Position numbers and translations under genes: made by a program. Below the pieces are notes generated by a model. It worked only from the letters and a program-made list of their open reading frames with translations, was not told the origin of the DNA and ran no database searches. From Candidatus Helarchaeota archaeon (GTDB lineage: Archaea > Asgardarchaeota > Lokiarchaeia > Helarchaeales > JABXJV01), in contig JABXJV010000039.1 of the NCBI GenBank assembly GCA_013375355.1, positions 1 to 54,175 of the forward strand: a stretch of DNA of 54,175 nucleotides, written 5' to 3'. Every line of letters begins with the position of its first letter. The first letter of the stretch is position 1. Of the stretch, positions 45,100-54,030 are shown in pieces.

Positions 45100-47223
45100 G
45101 TGGTATCATTGGTAATTTTAACTATATTAAAAAAGATTATCAATAGAAGAGTTTGGTTAGCAGTCTGCTTTATAATTTTTAGTTTGAATATGGTTAATTG
45201 TGCTAGAGGAACTTTTGATGAAATAAATGTTCAGCGGGTTTCCTTTACGGTTAATCCTAAGTATACTTACGAAGTCAACTTATTTTTCAATAGAACTTTA
45301 TTAAATTATGCAAAAACTCATAGTGTAGCAGGGTATTTATTCACTCCACCCCCATATTATGCCCTATTATACATAAATAAAACTACCGGAGATTTCCAAG
45401 GATTCCCAACTATTATATGGTGTCATGGTGGATTAGCAAATGCCGAATTACAGTACCATTATGCAAAAGAACTTGCGGCTAGAGGCTTTAAAGTATTAGC
45501 AATTAATCAACCGGGTCATGGAGATAGTGGAGGTCAGTACACAAAAGGAATAAACAATCTACCAGTGCTTTATTCAGCTGTTGATTATCTTTATTATCTT
45601 TGTTGGGATGTAGATCGTAATAGAATTGGCGTATCTGGTCACTCACATGGAGGAATTCTTACTACCAGAGGAGGTATTTTTGACAATTGGACAAATCCAA
45701 GGACAAATAACACAATTGGGACAGGAGGGAAAATTAGAAGCTTTGGAGCAATATACTGCTGGGATACTTTACTTGGGGCAACCGTTTACATGGGTTTGAG
45801 TGAAAGACCACTTTATGCTCTTTATCCCGAACTTTTATATTATGATCCTGATTTTATATGGATTTTTAGTCGTTCAAATTTTCTATCAAATACTTTTCCT
45901 TTTACAATGCCTAATGAACTAGAAGCTCATTCAGTTTCTAATTTCATTAATAGCTCCAATATTGGTAATTATATGTTAGTAATCGGAGCAGCAGAAGAAT
46001 TTATTTCAGTCCCTCAAGAATGTTTGTTAATGGAAGCAGCCACAAAGAATTCCAGTGGCATACCTCAAGTAACTGCTGAGGATATTTTCACTAACGTGAT
46101 TTCAAAATTTTCATGGAATTATGGAAATATGACGGAAAATACATCAAGACGGTTGATTACCGTCCCAGGAGTTAATCACATCGGAGAAGGAAGTGACCCT
46201 ATCGTACTGCAAAGCCTAGTTACATGGTTTCATGAATCATTTCAAACAGGATACCAAAGCATTCCAATTCGCCTAGATTGGCAAGATAATTATAATTTAA
46301 GACAAAGCTGGGCTATTGGATTATTCGCGTGTTTATCAGCCATTCCAGGTCTTGTTTCATATCTCTCTGGCTGGTTTTCTCCAAAATTAGAAAATTTACC
46401 AGGAGAAAAAAGAAGAAATGAATACCATTATTCGATTAAGCCAATTGATTTGAATAATAATAAAAAGATTAAACTAATTGTATTATATTGTCTTTTTCTT
46501 ATAATTTCTTGCATAATCGGAAGTTATTTAGTCAGAAACACGTTAGACATAAAAGCATTTGTTCAATTCGGGAATTGGGATTTAGTTTCTATCCCTTTAT
46601 TAGTTATATCATTAATTCAGATTCCATTTATAGTTTTAATAATCCATTTTGAAAAGAAGCAATATAATCTTAATTCAGAGGATTATAAAATCTCACCAAA
46701 ATCTATTTTAAGAGGATTAGCGATAGGTGCATTACCTATTCTACTTATAGTAAGCATCTATAATATTTTGGCCTTTGTTTGTAATGTTCCAATACTATTA
46801 CCTCGCCCTTTTGAAGCTAGTATTTATATAGATTTCTTTATTTTACTAGGGATTATGTTTCTTCTATCATTGACCAATGAAATTGTCTTTCGTAAATTAA
46901 TTCAATTAAAAATTGATAAAGGAAAAAGAAAATTAACGCGTTGGAAAAATATTTTGCTGATTTCGATATTGAATATTTTTATATTAATAATAAATTTCGG
47001 GATTATTGCAAATTTAACTTTCGGCACTGGATTTTTTGGTCACTTTGCACCTTTAGAAGCGACAGGTCCATTTCTAGCTATTCTATGTGGTAGTATGATT
47101 GTTTTAAGTTTCGTCAATGCTTTTATTTATCAACGCTCAAAGTCAATAACTAGCACTAGTATTTTTACGGCTTTAATTTTGACCTTACTACAAACTGGAA
47201 AATTATTTGGCAATTATGTTTAA
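45100..47223 (+). CDS. Membrane-anchored alpha/beta hydrolase with eight-helix C-terminal domain
   Basis: 707 residues, GTG start. An N-terminal signal/TM segment (VWLAVCFIIFSLNMVNC), then an extracellular alpha/beta hydrolase: WCHGGLANAEL, GHGDSGG, nucleophile GVSGHSHGG, histidine in VNHIGEGSD. From ~445 on there are about eight TM helices. One helix ends SLTNEIVFRKLIQ, which recalls the EExxxR motif of CPBP membrane proteases but with the first Glu as Asn, so activity is doubtful. Such hydrolase-plus-TM proteins are frequent in Asgard archaea. Probably co-transcribed with the creatininase-type gene. Substrate unknown. Confidence 0.75.
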   Translation: MVSLVILTILKKIINRRVWLAVCFIIFSLNMVNCARGTFDEINVQRVSFTVNPKYTYEVNLFFNRTLLNYAKTHSVAGYLFTPPPYYALLYINKTTGDFQGFPTIIWCHGGLANAELQYHYAKELAARGFKVLAINQPGHGDSGGQYTKGINNLPVLYSAVDYLYYLCWDVDRNRIGVSGHSHGGILTTRGGIFDNWTNPRTNNTIGTGGKIRSFGAIYCWDTLLGATVYMGLSERPLYALYPELLYYDPDFIWIFSRSNFLSNTFPFTMPNELEAHSVSNFINSSNIGNYMLVIGAAEEFISVPQECLLMEAATKNSSGIPQVTAEDIFTNVISKFSWNYGNMTENTSRRLITVPGVNHIGEGSDPIVLQSLVTWFHESFQTGYQSIPIRLDWQDNYNLRQSWAIGLFACLSAIPGLVSYLSGWFSPKLENLPGEKRRNEYHYSIKPIDLNNNKKIKLIVLYCLFLIISCIIGSYLVRNTLDIKAFVQFGNWDLVSIPLLVISLIQIPFIVLIIHFEKKQYNLNSEDYKISPKSILRGLAIGALPILLIVSIYNILAFVCNVPILLPRPFEASIYIDFFILLGIMFLLSLTNEIVFRKLIQLKIDKGKRKLTRWKNILLISILNIFILIINFGIIANLTFGTGFFGHFAPLEATGPFLAILCGSMIVLSFVNAFIYQRSKSITSTSIFTALILTLLQTGKLFGNYV

Positions 47224-47236
47224 TTTTAATATGAGT

Positions 47237-47665
47237 TTACTTCATTCTTTTAATTAAGAATTGCCCCTTCTTTTTCTGAAATGGTGGAGGAATGTAAAAA
47301 TTATATTGCTCATTACCTAGATTGATAATCCAAGAGTGGTTAGATTTTCGAACTATTTTAGCAGGTCCACATTTTATTTGTTTCCAAGTTCCTTTTCCAT
47401 ATCCTTCCTCAATATCTCCTTTCTTATCAAATAAATAAATAGGATCATGTAATTCCATCATTATACCCAGTCTAGGGCGTTCATTTATTTTTGGTAATCC
47501 TTTTGGGACTATAAAATCAATTGCAACCTCTAAATTTTTACTACCAAGAGCATAATCCAGATGTTTTCCTCTTTTTTCAGCTATGTGTTCACGAATCGAA
47601 AAAAAATCGACTTTAGATATAAATATTTCATTTTTTAGTTGAAACAACGAGTTTTGATGGCTCAA
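47237..47665 (-). CDS. Small protein of unknown function (142 aa)
   Basis: I do not recognise it. Likely soluble and beta-rich; a C-terminal block GTWKQIKCGPAKIVRKS then WIINLGNEQYNFYIPPPF looks like a conserved domain. Start is TTG at 47665; an overlapping ATG is in another frame and gives a short product. Convergent with the membrane esterase (13-base gap). Confidence 0.6.
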   Translation of the reverse strand: MSHQNSLFQLKNEIFISKVDFFSIREHIAEKRGKHLDYALGSKNLEVAIDFIVPKGLPKINERPRLGIMMELHDPIYLFDKKGDIEEGYGKGTWKQIKCGPAKIVRKSNHSWIINLGNEQYNFYIPPPFQKKKGQFLIKRMK

Positions 47666-47989
47666 TTGCCATTACCCAATTTATTATGAATTAAATAATA
47701 TCATATTATTATAAAGTTAATACAATAAACTCAATCAAATCAATTGAATAGAATGAACAAATTAATATGATTAATCTTTTATATTGCATAATTCCTAAAT
47801 AAATATGACAAAAACGTTGGGACCGGTTGCCATAAAATACCATCAAATGTTTAAGAAAAAAAGAAATTAATAGAAAAATTTGAGGATTTTCAAATAAGTG
47901 TGATGGGAGGGCAATCGAAAATTGAGCATTTAAACTTACATTCCCATAGTAAATTATTCAAAAATTAAAATGTAAAATAGGGAACCAAA
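47666..47989. other. Intergenic leader region, no gene seen
   Basis: 324 bases between divergent genes. It is less AT-rich at 47815-47830 and 47900-47920. A 6-bp inverted pair ATGGGA (47903-47908) / TCCCAT (47942-47947) encloses a small CAAT-cgaaa-ATTG stem, so a modest hairpin might form in the leader of the PAS-kinase mRNA. Nothing else. Confidence 0.4.
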
Positions 47990-50900
47990 ATGGGGTTTGA
48001 AGAACATTCTCTTGAATCGAAATTAAAAGAATCAGAAGAAAAATTTAGAACAATTACTGAAAATTCTTTAATAGGAATAAGTATCATACAAGATAATAGA
48101 TTAAAATATGTAAATCAAGCAGCTGCTGATATTATAGGATATTCTATAGAAGAACTGATGAATTGGAAAATATCAGATATTTATAAAATTATTCACTCAC
48201 AAGATCTCGAAATTCTCTTGAATATAGTAGAAAAAGATAAAGGTCTAAAAGAACCAGCCCAAATTCAATATAGAGCTATTAAAAAAAATGGAAAAATAGT
48301 TTGGGTTGATAATTATACTAAACAGATTATGTATGAAGGAAATCCTGCAATATTAATTATGTCAAAAGAATTTACAGATACAAAAGAAGCAGAACAAAAA
48401 ATCAAGGAATCCGAAGCAAAATATCGTTTAATCTCCGAAAATATTATTGATATGATTGATATTCTAGATGATAGTTTTAAAATTGAATATATAAACGAAA
48501 AAGCTCACATGAGAATTTCCGGATATAGTTGGGATGAATCAATTGGTAAAGACGGCATTAGATTTATTCATCCTGATGATATAGATATAGTTCTTCAAGC
48601 AACAAAGAGAGATTGGGAAAAGGGTGAAGGAATATTCGAAGCTAGATCTAGGATAAAAGATGGGAGATATCTTTGGATCGAAACTAAGTGGAAAAGATTC
48701 ACCGATATAGATGGAAAGGGGAAATTTTTAACAGTTAGTAGAGATATCACAGACCAGAAACTCACAGAACAAAAACTTAAGCAATCTGAGGAAAATTATA
48801 GAGAGATTTTAGATTTTCTTCCAGATATAATTTATGAACTTGATACAAATTTCAATATAATTTATTTTAATCGAGCTGGATTAAAAAAATTTGGATATAG
48901 TCAAGAAGAAATAGATAAGGGCTTAAATATATCTAGATTAGTCCCTCCTAATGAATTGGAACGAGCAATAAAGAATGGTAAAAATATAATTAATAGAATA
49001 CCCCTACCACCACAAGAATATGTAATGGTAAAAAAAGATGGAACAAAATTTTGGGGTAGAGTACTTGCGAAACCAATTATTAAAGGTGAAAAAATTTTAG
49101 GACTTAGAGGAGTTATTAGTGATATTACTGAGCAAAAATGGTTCCAAGATATGGTAATTGAATCAGAAGAAAAGTTCAGACGAATTTTTCATTCAATACC
49201 CGATTTATTCTTTATAGTTTCTGGAGAAACCACGGTTTTGGATTATAGTGGCAGACAACAAGACTTTTTTATACCACCAGAGGAAATTCTAGGTAAGAAG
49301 ATGGTAGATATATTACCACCTAAACTCGGAAAAAAAAGTCTTGATTTAGTTAAAAAAACACTTAAAACCCAAAAACCTCACACTTTAGAATATACTCTTC
49401 TAATGAAAGGAGAACTTGAATATTTTGAAGCTCGTTTTTTTTACTTGACTGAAAATAAAATTTCTATTTTTATTCGAAATATTACAAAACGCAAAATCGC
49501 AGAAGAAAGGTTATCTAGAAAAAATGAATTGTTAAATGCAATAAATAAAGTATTTCAAGACGCAATTGTCTGTCAAACTGATAAAGAAGTAGCTAATACG
49601 TGTCTCCAAGTAGCATTACAATTGACAGAAAGTGAATTTGGTTTTATTGGCGAGTTAACCCGAAGTAATCAATTTAATTTCATAGCGATAAATGCTCCAG
49701 GTTGGGACTTAAGTCAACCACCAACAATACTTGGAGAAGAAATAATGAAATTTATGAAGATGGGAGGATTTTTAGATAAAATACTCAAAACCAAAAGATC
49801 TTACATAATTTCTGAACCATCTACGGATCCTTATACGGCAGATCTTCCAAACCAACATCCGCAATTGACTTCCTTTTTAGGGGTTCCAATAATACAAGGA
49901 GATAACACTATAGGGATGATTGGCCTAGCAAATAAGAGATTAGGTTATGATATAACTGATCAAAGAGCTATGGAATCACTATCTGTAGCATTCATAGAGG
50001 CTTTAATGCGTAAACGTGCAGAAAGAGAAGTCAAAGAACATCATGAACGTCTTGAAGAGATGATGCAAGAATCCATGATTCAATTAAAAATAAGTCAAAA
50101 AGAACTTAAAAAGAAAACTATTGAACATACGAAGACAGGAGAAGAATTAAAGGAATCTGAAGCAAAATATAGAGAAACATTAAATTTTCTTCCAGATATA
50201 ATTTTTGAAGTGAGTGATAAAATAGAATTAACTTATGCAAATGAAATTGCATTTGAAAAATTTGGATTTACCATAGAGGAATTTAATAAAGGATTAAAAA
50301 TTGACCAATTATTAGTTCAGAATGAAATAGAAAGGGCCCTTAAATATTGTAATAAAGCATTAAATGGAATAATGCTAGAACCAGATGATTTTTTATTTAA
50401 AAGAAAAGACGGAACCAATTTTTGGGGAAGAGTCCACACCAGTCCCATTTATAAAGAAGGAAAAATCGTCGGAATTAGGGGAGTTCTTAGTGATATTGAT
50501 GCAAGGAAAAGGGTGGAGGAGGAGCTGGAACAGAAAATGAGGGAAATGGAAATATTTATTAACAATATTCCTCATATGGCTTGGCTCAAAGATGTCGATT
50601 CAAACTTTATTCTTGCCAATCAGAAATTTGGCGATGTTGTAGGAATGGATCCAGAGTATCTTCGAAATCATACTTGTGCAATTTGTTTTGGAGAAGAGGC
50701 AGCCGAGAAGTTTAAAGAAGATGATAAAGTAGTAATGGAAGGAAAGAAGAAAATAACATTTGAAGAAACTATTGTGGATAAGGATGGAGAGGAAATAAAC
50801 CTTGAAACTACAAAATCGCCCATTTTTAATGATAATGGGAATGTTATAGGTACTGTAGGGATTGCTATTGATATTACTGACAGTAAAAAAATTGAAGGTA

Positions 50901-52027
50901 AGTTGAGAGAATCCGAACAAAGGTTTAGAAATTTTATTGAAACATTTTCAGATGGTATACTTGTGGCTGATGTGGAAGATAAAAAATTTTATTTTGGTAA
51001 TAAGATGATTTCCGAAATGTTAGGTTATACATTAGAAGAAATTGAAAAACTTGGAGTTATGGACATACACCTAAAAAAAGATCTTGACTATGTTCTAGAG
51101 CAGTTTGATAAACTAACAAGAAGAGAAATTTTGTTAGCTAAAGATATTCCAATTAAAAGAAAAGATGGTACAATATTTTATGCCGATATTAATACATCTT
51201 CAATAATTTTAGATGAAAGACAATATTTGGTTGGTGCCTTTAGAGATATTACAGAACGTAGGAATATGGAGGAACAATTACGAGAATTAACAGAAGATTT
51301 GGCTCAAAAAGTGGAAGAGCAAACTCAAAAGTTGAAAGAAGCTCAGGAAAAGTTGATACATAAAGAGAAAGTGGAAGCTGTAGGAAAGTTCGTTGGTGGA
51401 ATTAGTGGTAAACTTAAATCTCCATTTGAAATAATCAATAATTCACTTTTTAACTTGAGATTGAAACTTAAAGATGCAAGTGGGGATGTAAGACGAAATT
51501 TAAATATTATACAACAAGCGGTAAATAGAGCATGTGATTTAATTTTAGGACTGCCAGAATACTCCAAATTCAAATTACCGATGCTTATAAAAGGCGATGT
51601 AAATAATATTGTTAAGGAAGCACTACAAGATACTGAAATTCATGAAGATATTATCGTTGAATCCCAACTGGATAATAATTTACCTAGTATTGATTTAGAT
51701 CCTAATCAAATCAAACAAGCCTTAATTAATATTATTTTAAATTCCGTACAAGCTATGCCGAATGGAGGTAAATTGACAATAAGAACTCAATTAAAGGGTG
51801 ATTTTATAGAAGTGGATTTCAAGGATACAGGAGAAGGGATAGCAGAAGAATATCTAGAGAAAATATTTGAACCTCTATTTAGCACAAAAGCTGTAAATAT
51901 CGGATTAGGTCTACCAATAGTAAAAGATATTATCAATAAACATAATGGAAAAGTCACAATAGAGAGTAAAATTGGCGAGGGTACAAAAATAACTATAAAT
52001 TTACCTGTTTCCCAAAATAAAAAGTAA
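47990..52027 (+). CDS. Multi-PAS/GAF sensor kinase lacking the phospho-acceptor histidine
   Basis: 1345 residues, cytosolic. Four PAS domains (~15-135, 140-260, 265-385, 395-500), a GAF domain (~505-685), a short coiled coil, three more PAS domains (~720-850, 855-975, 980-1100), a coiled coil, a HisKA-like helical pair (~1120-1215) and an ATPase domain (~1225-1340). The ATP site is intact: N-box NIILNSVQAM, G1 DTGEGI, FEPLFSTK, G2 GLGLP. The H-box reads GGISGKLKSPF where active kinases have GxAHEIxNPL: His is Gly1140 and the Glu is Lys1141. So it cannot autophosphorylate there; a pseudokinase, allosteric partner or other phosphosite is possible. No response regulator lies nearby. Confidence 0.88.
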   Translation: MGFEEHSLESKLKESEEKFRTITENSLIGISIIQDNRLKYVNQAAADIIGYSIEELMNWKISDIYKIIHSQDLEILLNIVEKDKGLKEPAQIQYRAIKKNGKIVWVDNYTKQIMYEGNPAILIMSKEFTDTKEAEQKIKESEAKYRLISENIIDMIDILDDSFKIEYINEKAHMRISGYSWDESIGKDGIRFIHPDDIDIVLQATKRDWEKGEGIFEARSRIKDGRYLWIETKWKRFTDIDGKGKFLTVSRDITDQKLTEQKLKQSEENYREILDFLPDIIYELDTNFNIIYFNRAGLKKFGYSQEEIDKGLNISRLVPPNELERAIKNGKNIINRIPLPPQEYVMVKKDGTKFWGRVLAKPIIKGEKILGLRGVISDITEQKWFQDMVIESEEKFRRIFHSIPDLFFIVSGETTVLDYSGRQQDFFIPPEEILGKKMVDILPPKLGKKSLDLVKKTLKTQKPHTLEYTLLMKGELEYFEARFFYLTENKISIFIRNITKRKIAEERLSRKNELLNAINKVFQDAIVCQTDKEVANTCLQVALQLTESEFGFIGELTRSNQFNFIAINAPGWDLSQPPTILGEEIMKFMKMGGFLDKILKTKRSYIISEPSTDPYTADLPNQHPQLTSFLGVPIIQGDNTIGMIGLANKRLGYDITDQRAMESLSVAFIEALMRKRAEREVKEHHERLEEMMQESMIQLKISQKELKKKTIEHTKTGEELKESEAKYRETLNFLPDIIFEVSDKIELTYANEIAFEKFGFTIEEFNKGLKIDQLLVQNEIERALKYCNKALNGIMLEPDDFLFKRKDGTNFWGRVHTSPIYKEGKIVGIRGVLSDIDARKRVEEELEQKMREMEIFINNIPHMAWLKDVDSNFILANQKFGDVVGMDPEYLRNHTCAICFGEEAAEKFKEDDKVVMEGKKKITFEETIVDKDGEEINLETTKSPIFNDNGNVIGTVGIAIDITDSKKIEGKLRESEQRFRNFIETFSDGILVADVEDKKFYFGNKMISEMLGYTLEEIEKLGVMDIHLKKDLDYVLEQFDKLTRREILLAKDIPIKRKDGTIFYADINTSSIILDERQYLVGAFRDITERRNMEEQLRELTEDLAQKVEEQTQKLKEAQEKLIHKEKVEAVGKFVGGISGKLKSPFEIINNSLFNLRLKLKDASGDVRRNLNIIQQAVNRACDLILGLPEYSKFKLPMLIKGDVNNIVKEALQDTEIHEDIIVESQLDNNLPSIDLDPNQIKQALINIILNSVQAMPNGGKLTIRTQLKGDFIEVDFKDTGEGIAEEYLEKIFEPLFSTKAVNIGLGLPIVKDIINKHNGKVTIESKIGEGTKITINLPVSQNKK

Positions 52028-52116
52028 AGATACGAGAAAATAGCTAATTTTAGTTTTCTTATATTATTTAAAACGAGTTATATAAAAAAATAAGAAATAA
52101 AAAAAGAGAAAATTTT

Positions 52117-52578
52117 TTAATCCATACCAAGTAGTTTTCTTAATTCTACATAATCTTCTTTCAAGCCAGCGACATCTAGGATTTCTAACATCTTTTCTTG
52201 TCTTTCTTTGACGCCTAAATCTTCAAGAATGTCTTGTACTCTTTCACTTTTAACTCCGATCTTTTCAAGAGTTTCTTCTAATTTCTTTCTTTGTTCAGGT
52301 AAATCCATTCTTTCAATGAATTCTTTAAGTCTGTTATATTGTTCTGTAATACCGAGGATTTCATTAATCTTTCTGATTTTTTCAACCCTTTTGGGAATTT
52401 CTAACTCAGTTATTACAGCTTTGATTTTTTCGTCGATTTTATCTATACCTAAACTTTCTCTTAATTTTTCAATTCTATCAGCTAATGATTCTCTTTCTTC
52501 TCCTTCAGTTCCTAAAATATTTCTTAAGGGTTTTAAGAGAACTTCAAAAATTGATTCTTTTTTTTCTTCTTCAGCCAT
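52117..52578 (-). CDS. Amphipathic-repeat protein with helical tail
   Basis: 153 residues from the ATG at 52578, chosen because AGGTGA is 5 nt upstream (52584-52589); an earlier ATG lies inside that site. One copy of the repeat seen at 23.8-24.5 kb opens it (SIFEVLLKPLRNILGTE, residues 9-25), followed by ~125 residues of charged helix with heptad-like spacing and short I-x-G turns (ESLGIDKIDEKI, NEILGITEQYNRL, EKIGVKSERVQDILEDLGV), ending LRKLLGMD. Not a known family. Cytosolic. It faces the PadR-Hsp20 operon and has a palindromic operator at its promoter. Confidence 0.8.
   Translation of the reverse strand: MAEEEKKESIFEVLLKPLRNILGTEGEERESLADRIEKLRESLGIDKIDEKIKAVITELEIPKRVEKIRKINEILGITEQYNRLKEFIERMDLPEQRKKLEETLEKIGVKSERVQDILEDLGVKERQEKMLEILDVAGLKEDYVELRKLLGMD
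52504..52554 (-). repeat. Eighth copy of the amphipathic LLxPxxxILG repeat
   Basis: SIFEVLLKPLRNILGTE matches the first repeat units of the genes at 23656 and 24200 (SLIDVLLRPIRVLLGKE, TLIDALLRPIRVLMGKE) at most hydrophobic and turn positions. Confidence 0.75.
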
Positions 52579-52633
52579 TAAAATCACCTATTTCTTTTTT
52601 TTACCTCTTTTTTTTGTTTATTAATTTCTTTGT

Positions 52634-52662
52634 AGAGGTCTTAATTTTATATTTAGACCTCT
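52634..52662. promoter_or_regulatory. Perfect 8-bp inverted repeat, likely operator
   Basis: AGAGGTCT (52634-52641), 13-base spacer, AGACCTCT (52655-52662). Read on the reverse strand it begins 2 bases after a TATA box and spans the expected transcription start of the amphipathic-repeat gene, the place where archaeal repressors block initiation. The PadR regulator encoded at 52944 is a natural candidate to bind it. A one-mismatch half-site AGACATCT lies right after the PadR TATA box (52884-52891). Confidence 0.65.
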
Positions 52663-52664
52663 AA

Positions 52665-52672
52665 TATATAAA
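52665..52672 (-). promoter_or_regulatory. TATA box of the amphipathic-repeat gene
   Basis: Reverse strand TTTATATA, a good archaeal TATA box, about 25 bases before the centre of the inverted repeat and ~90 bases before the ATG. Confidence 0.55.
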
Positions 52673-52876
52673 GGTTTCTATGAGATCGATCTTTAATGAA
52701 TTTAATAAAAGCGTTTTAATATAAAAATATTGATTAATTGTAAATAATTTGAAAGTTTCACAAAGAATTTAATCATTATTTAAAGATAAATTTTATTAAT
52801 CATCGAGATTTTTAGGTTAATTTGTCCCAAACCTTATTTAATTAATTTTTTATTTTATAAAAAAATTAAAAAGATT

Positions 52877-52884
52877 TTTATATA
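52877..52884 (+). promoter_or_regulatory. TATA box of the PadR-Hsp20 operon
   Basis: TTTATATA preceded by AAAGAT-type purine-rich sequence, about 60 bases before the PadR ATG. The half-site AGACATCT overlaps its end. Confidence 0.5.
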
Positions 52885-52943
52885 GACATCTGAACTTATT
52901 ATAGTAATTAATTATTGAAAAATCGACTGAGCCAGATAATACA

Positions 52944-53492
52944 ATGATGTTTCCTTCAGGTTATAATTTAAAATCTCCAATAGAATTACTCATATTGCTA
53001 ACAATAAAGAAAGAAAAAGAGATCCACGGCTTTGATTTAATAAAGAAATTGAATCAATTTAAATATTGGGAGCCAAAAGCTGGAACTATATATCCAATTT
53101 TAGAAAGACTTTCGAATAAAGGAATTTTGGAAAAAATGGAAGTTTCTGAGGGGAAAGTTCGCAAGAAATCATTATATAGTCTAACAAAAGAAGGAGAAGA
53201 GATCTTAGAGAATAACAACGAAGTTTTTGAGATAAGCTTTGACTTTTTTGAAAAAGTTTTTGAAATAGGAAACGAAATAATTCTCGATGATTTAAAATTT
53301 ATAGAATTTTTAAATAATCGAATTAAAAAATATTTAGGTTTTATTCAAAAGAAAAAATTTGAACCATCTCCTGAGAGTATATCAGAATTAGATAAATTAA
53401 CGGCTCTATTAAATTCAGAAATTAAAAATATTGATAAAAAAATTTCAGATTTAAAAAAAGAGGGAAAATTTGTAAAAATAAAGATTGAGTAG
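52944..53492 (+). CDS. PadR-family transcriptional regulator
   Basis: 182 residues. The winged helix (~12-90) has the PadR pattern: SPIELLILLTIKKEKEIHGFDLIKKL, the WEPKAGTIYPILERLSNKGILE recognition helix and wing, and YSLTKEGEEIL. A helical C-terminus (~115-182) should form the dimer. PadR proteins usually repress and respond to a ligand or stress. It is the first gene of an operon with Hsp20 (8-base gap), and likely controls both that operon and the divergent amphipathic-repeat gene. Either of two adjacent ATGs could be the start. Confidence 0.88.
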   Translation: MMFPSGYNLKSPIELLILLTIKKEKEIHGFDLIKKLNQFKYWEPKAGTIYPILERLSNKGILEKMEVSEGKVRKKSLYSLTKEGEEILENNNEVFEISFDFFEKVFEIGNEIILDDLKFIEFLNNRIKKYLGFIQKKKFEPSPESISELDKLTALLNSEIKNIDKKISDLKKEGKFVKIKIE

Positions 53493-53500
53493 GTGGTTTT

Positions 53501-54007
53501 ATGTTTAAATGGTTGAGAGACACAATTGAGGGAGAAAGACAGCGTTTAAGAGAGCAAATTGATAAAGCATTAAAGAAAATAAGTGGGGATACTCGAGTAG
53601 AAACAATTAGAGAAACAATTCGGGATGTCTGGGGTGAGGTAAGGGATGATTACTTGGAAACCTTGGAGAAAATCCTAGGTTATGATCCTAAAAGCGATAT
53701 TTACTTTTTACAAGATTTTAATCGGTTATTAAATCAAATCGGGCTCAATCCTCCCTATCCAAGGATTGATATCTTAGATGATGAAAATAAATTAAGCATG
53801 ATTATTGATGTCCCTGGGTTTTCTAAAGAAAATTTAGAACTTGAATGTGCCCCGAATAAAATTGTAATAAGAGGAAAGGTTGATATAGAGGGAAATCAAA
53901 GAGAGATTGATAAAATTATAAATTTGCCTCGAAGAGTAGTGCCGGGAGAAGCAATAGCAAAATTGAAGAATGGAATTTTAATTGTTAAACTCCCCTTATC
54001 AAAGTGA
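53501..54007 (+). CDS. Hsp20-family small heat-shock protein
   Basis: 168 residues. An alpha-crystallin domain fills ~85-168 (RIDILDDENKLSMIIDVPGFSKENLEL, NKIVIRGK, then AKLKNGILIVKLP, the conserved GxLxxxxP). There is no C-terminal extension with the I-x-I motif, so oligomer form may differ. The first ~80 residues are a long amphipathic helix, and residues 51-64 (YLETLEKILGYDPK) resemble the amphipathic repeat of the gene on the other side. AGGTGG 5 nt before the ATG. Co-transcribed with PadR. Confidence 0.85.
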   Translation: MFKWLRDTIEGERQRLREQIDKALKKISGDTRVETIRETIRDVWGEVRDDYLETLEKILGYDPKSDIYFLQDFNRLLNQIGLNPPYPRIDILDDENKLSMIIDVPGFSKENLELECAPNKIVIRGKVDIEGNQREIDKIINLPRRVVPGEAIAKLKNGILIVKLPLSK

Positions 54008-54030
54008 TATTCTAAATTTCAGGAAATCGA

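Noticed and set aside
47903..47947. Hairpin in the kinase leader as a structured RNA
   Set aside because: Outer stem is only six pairs and the inner stem four; expected by chance in AT-rich DNA, so kept only as a note.
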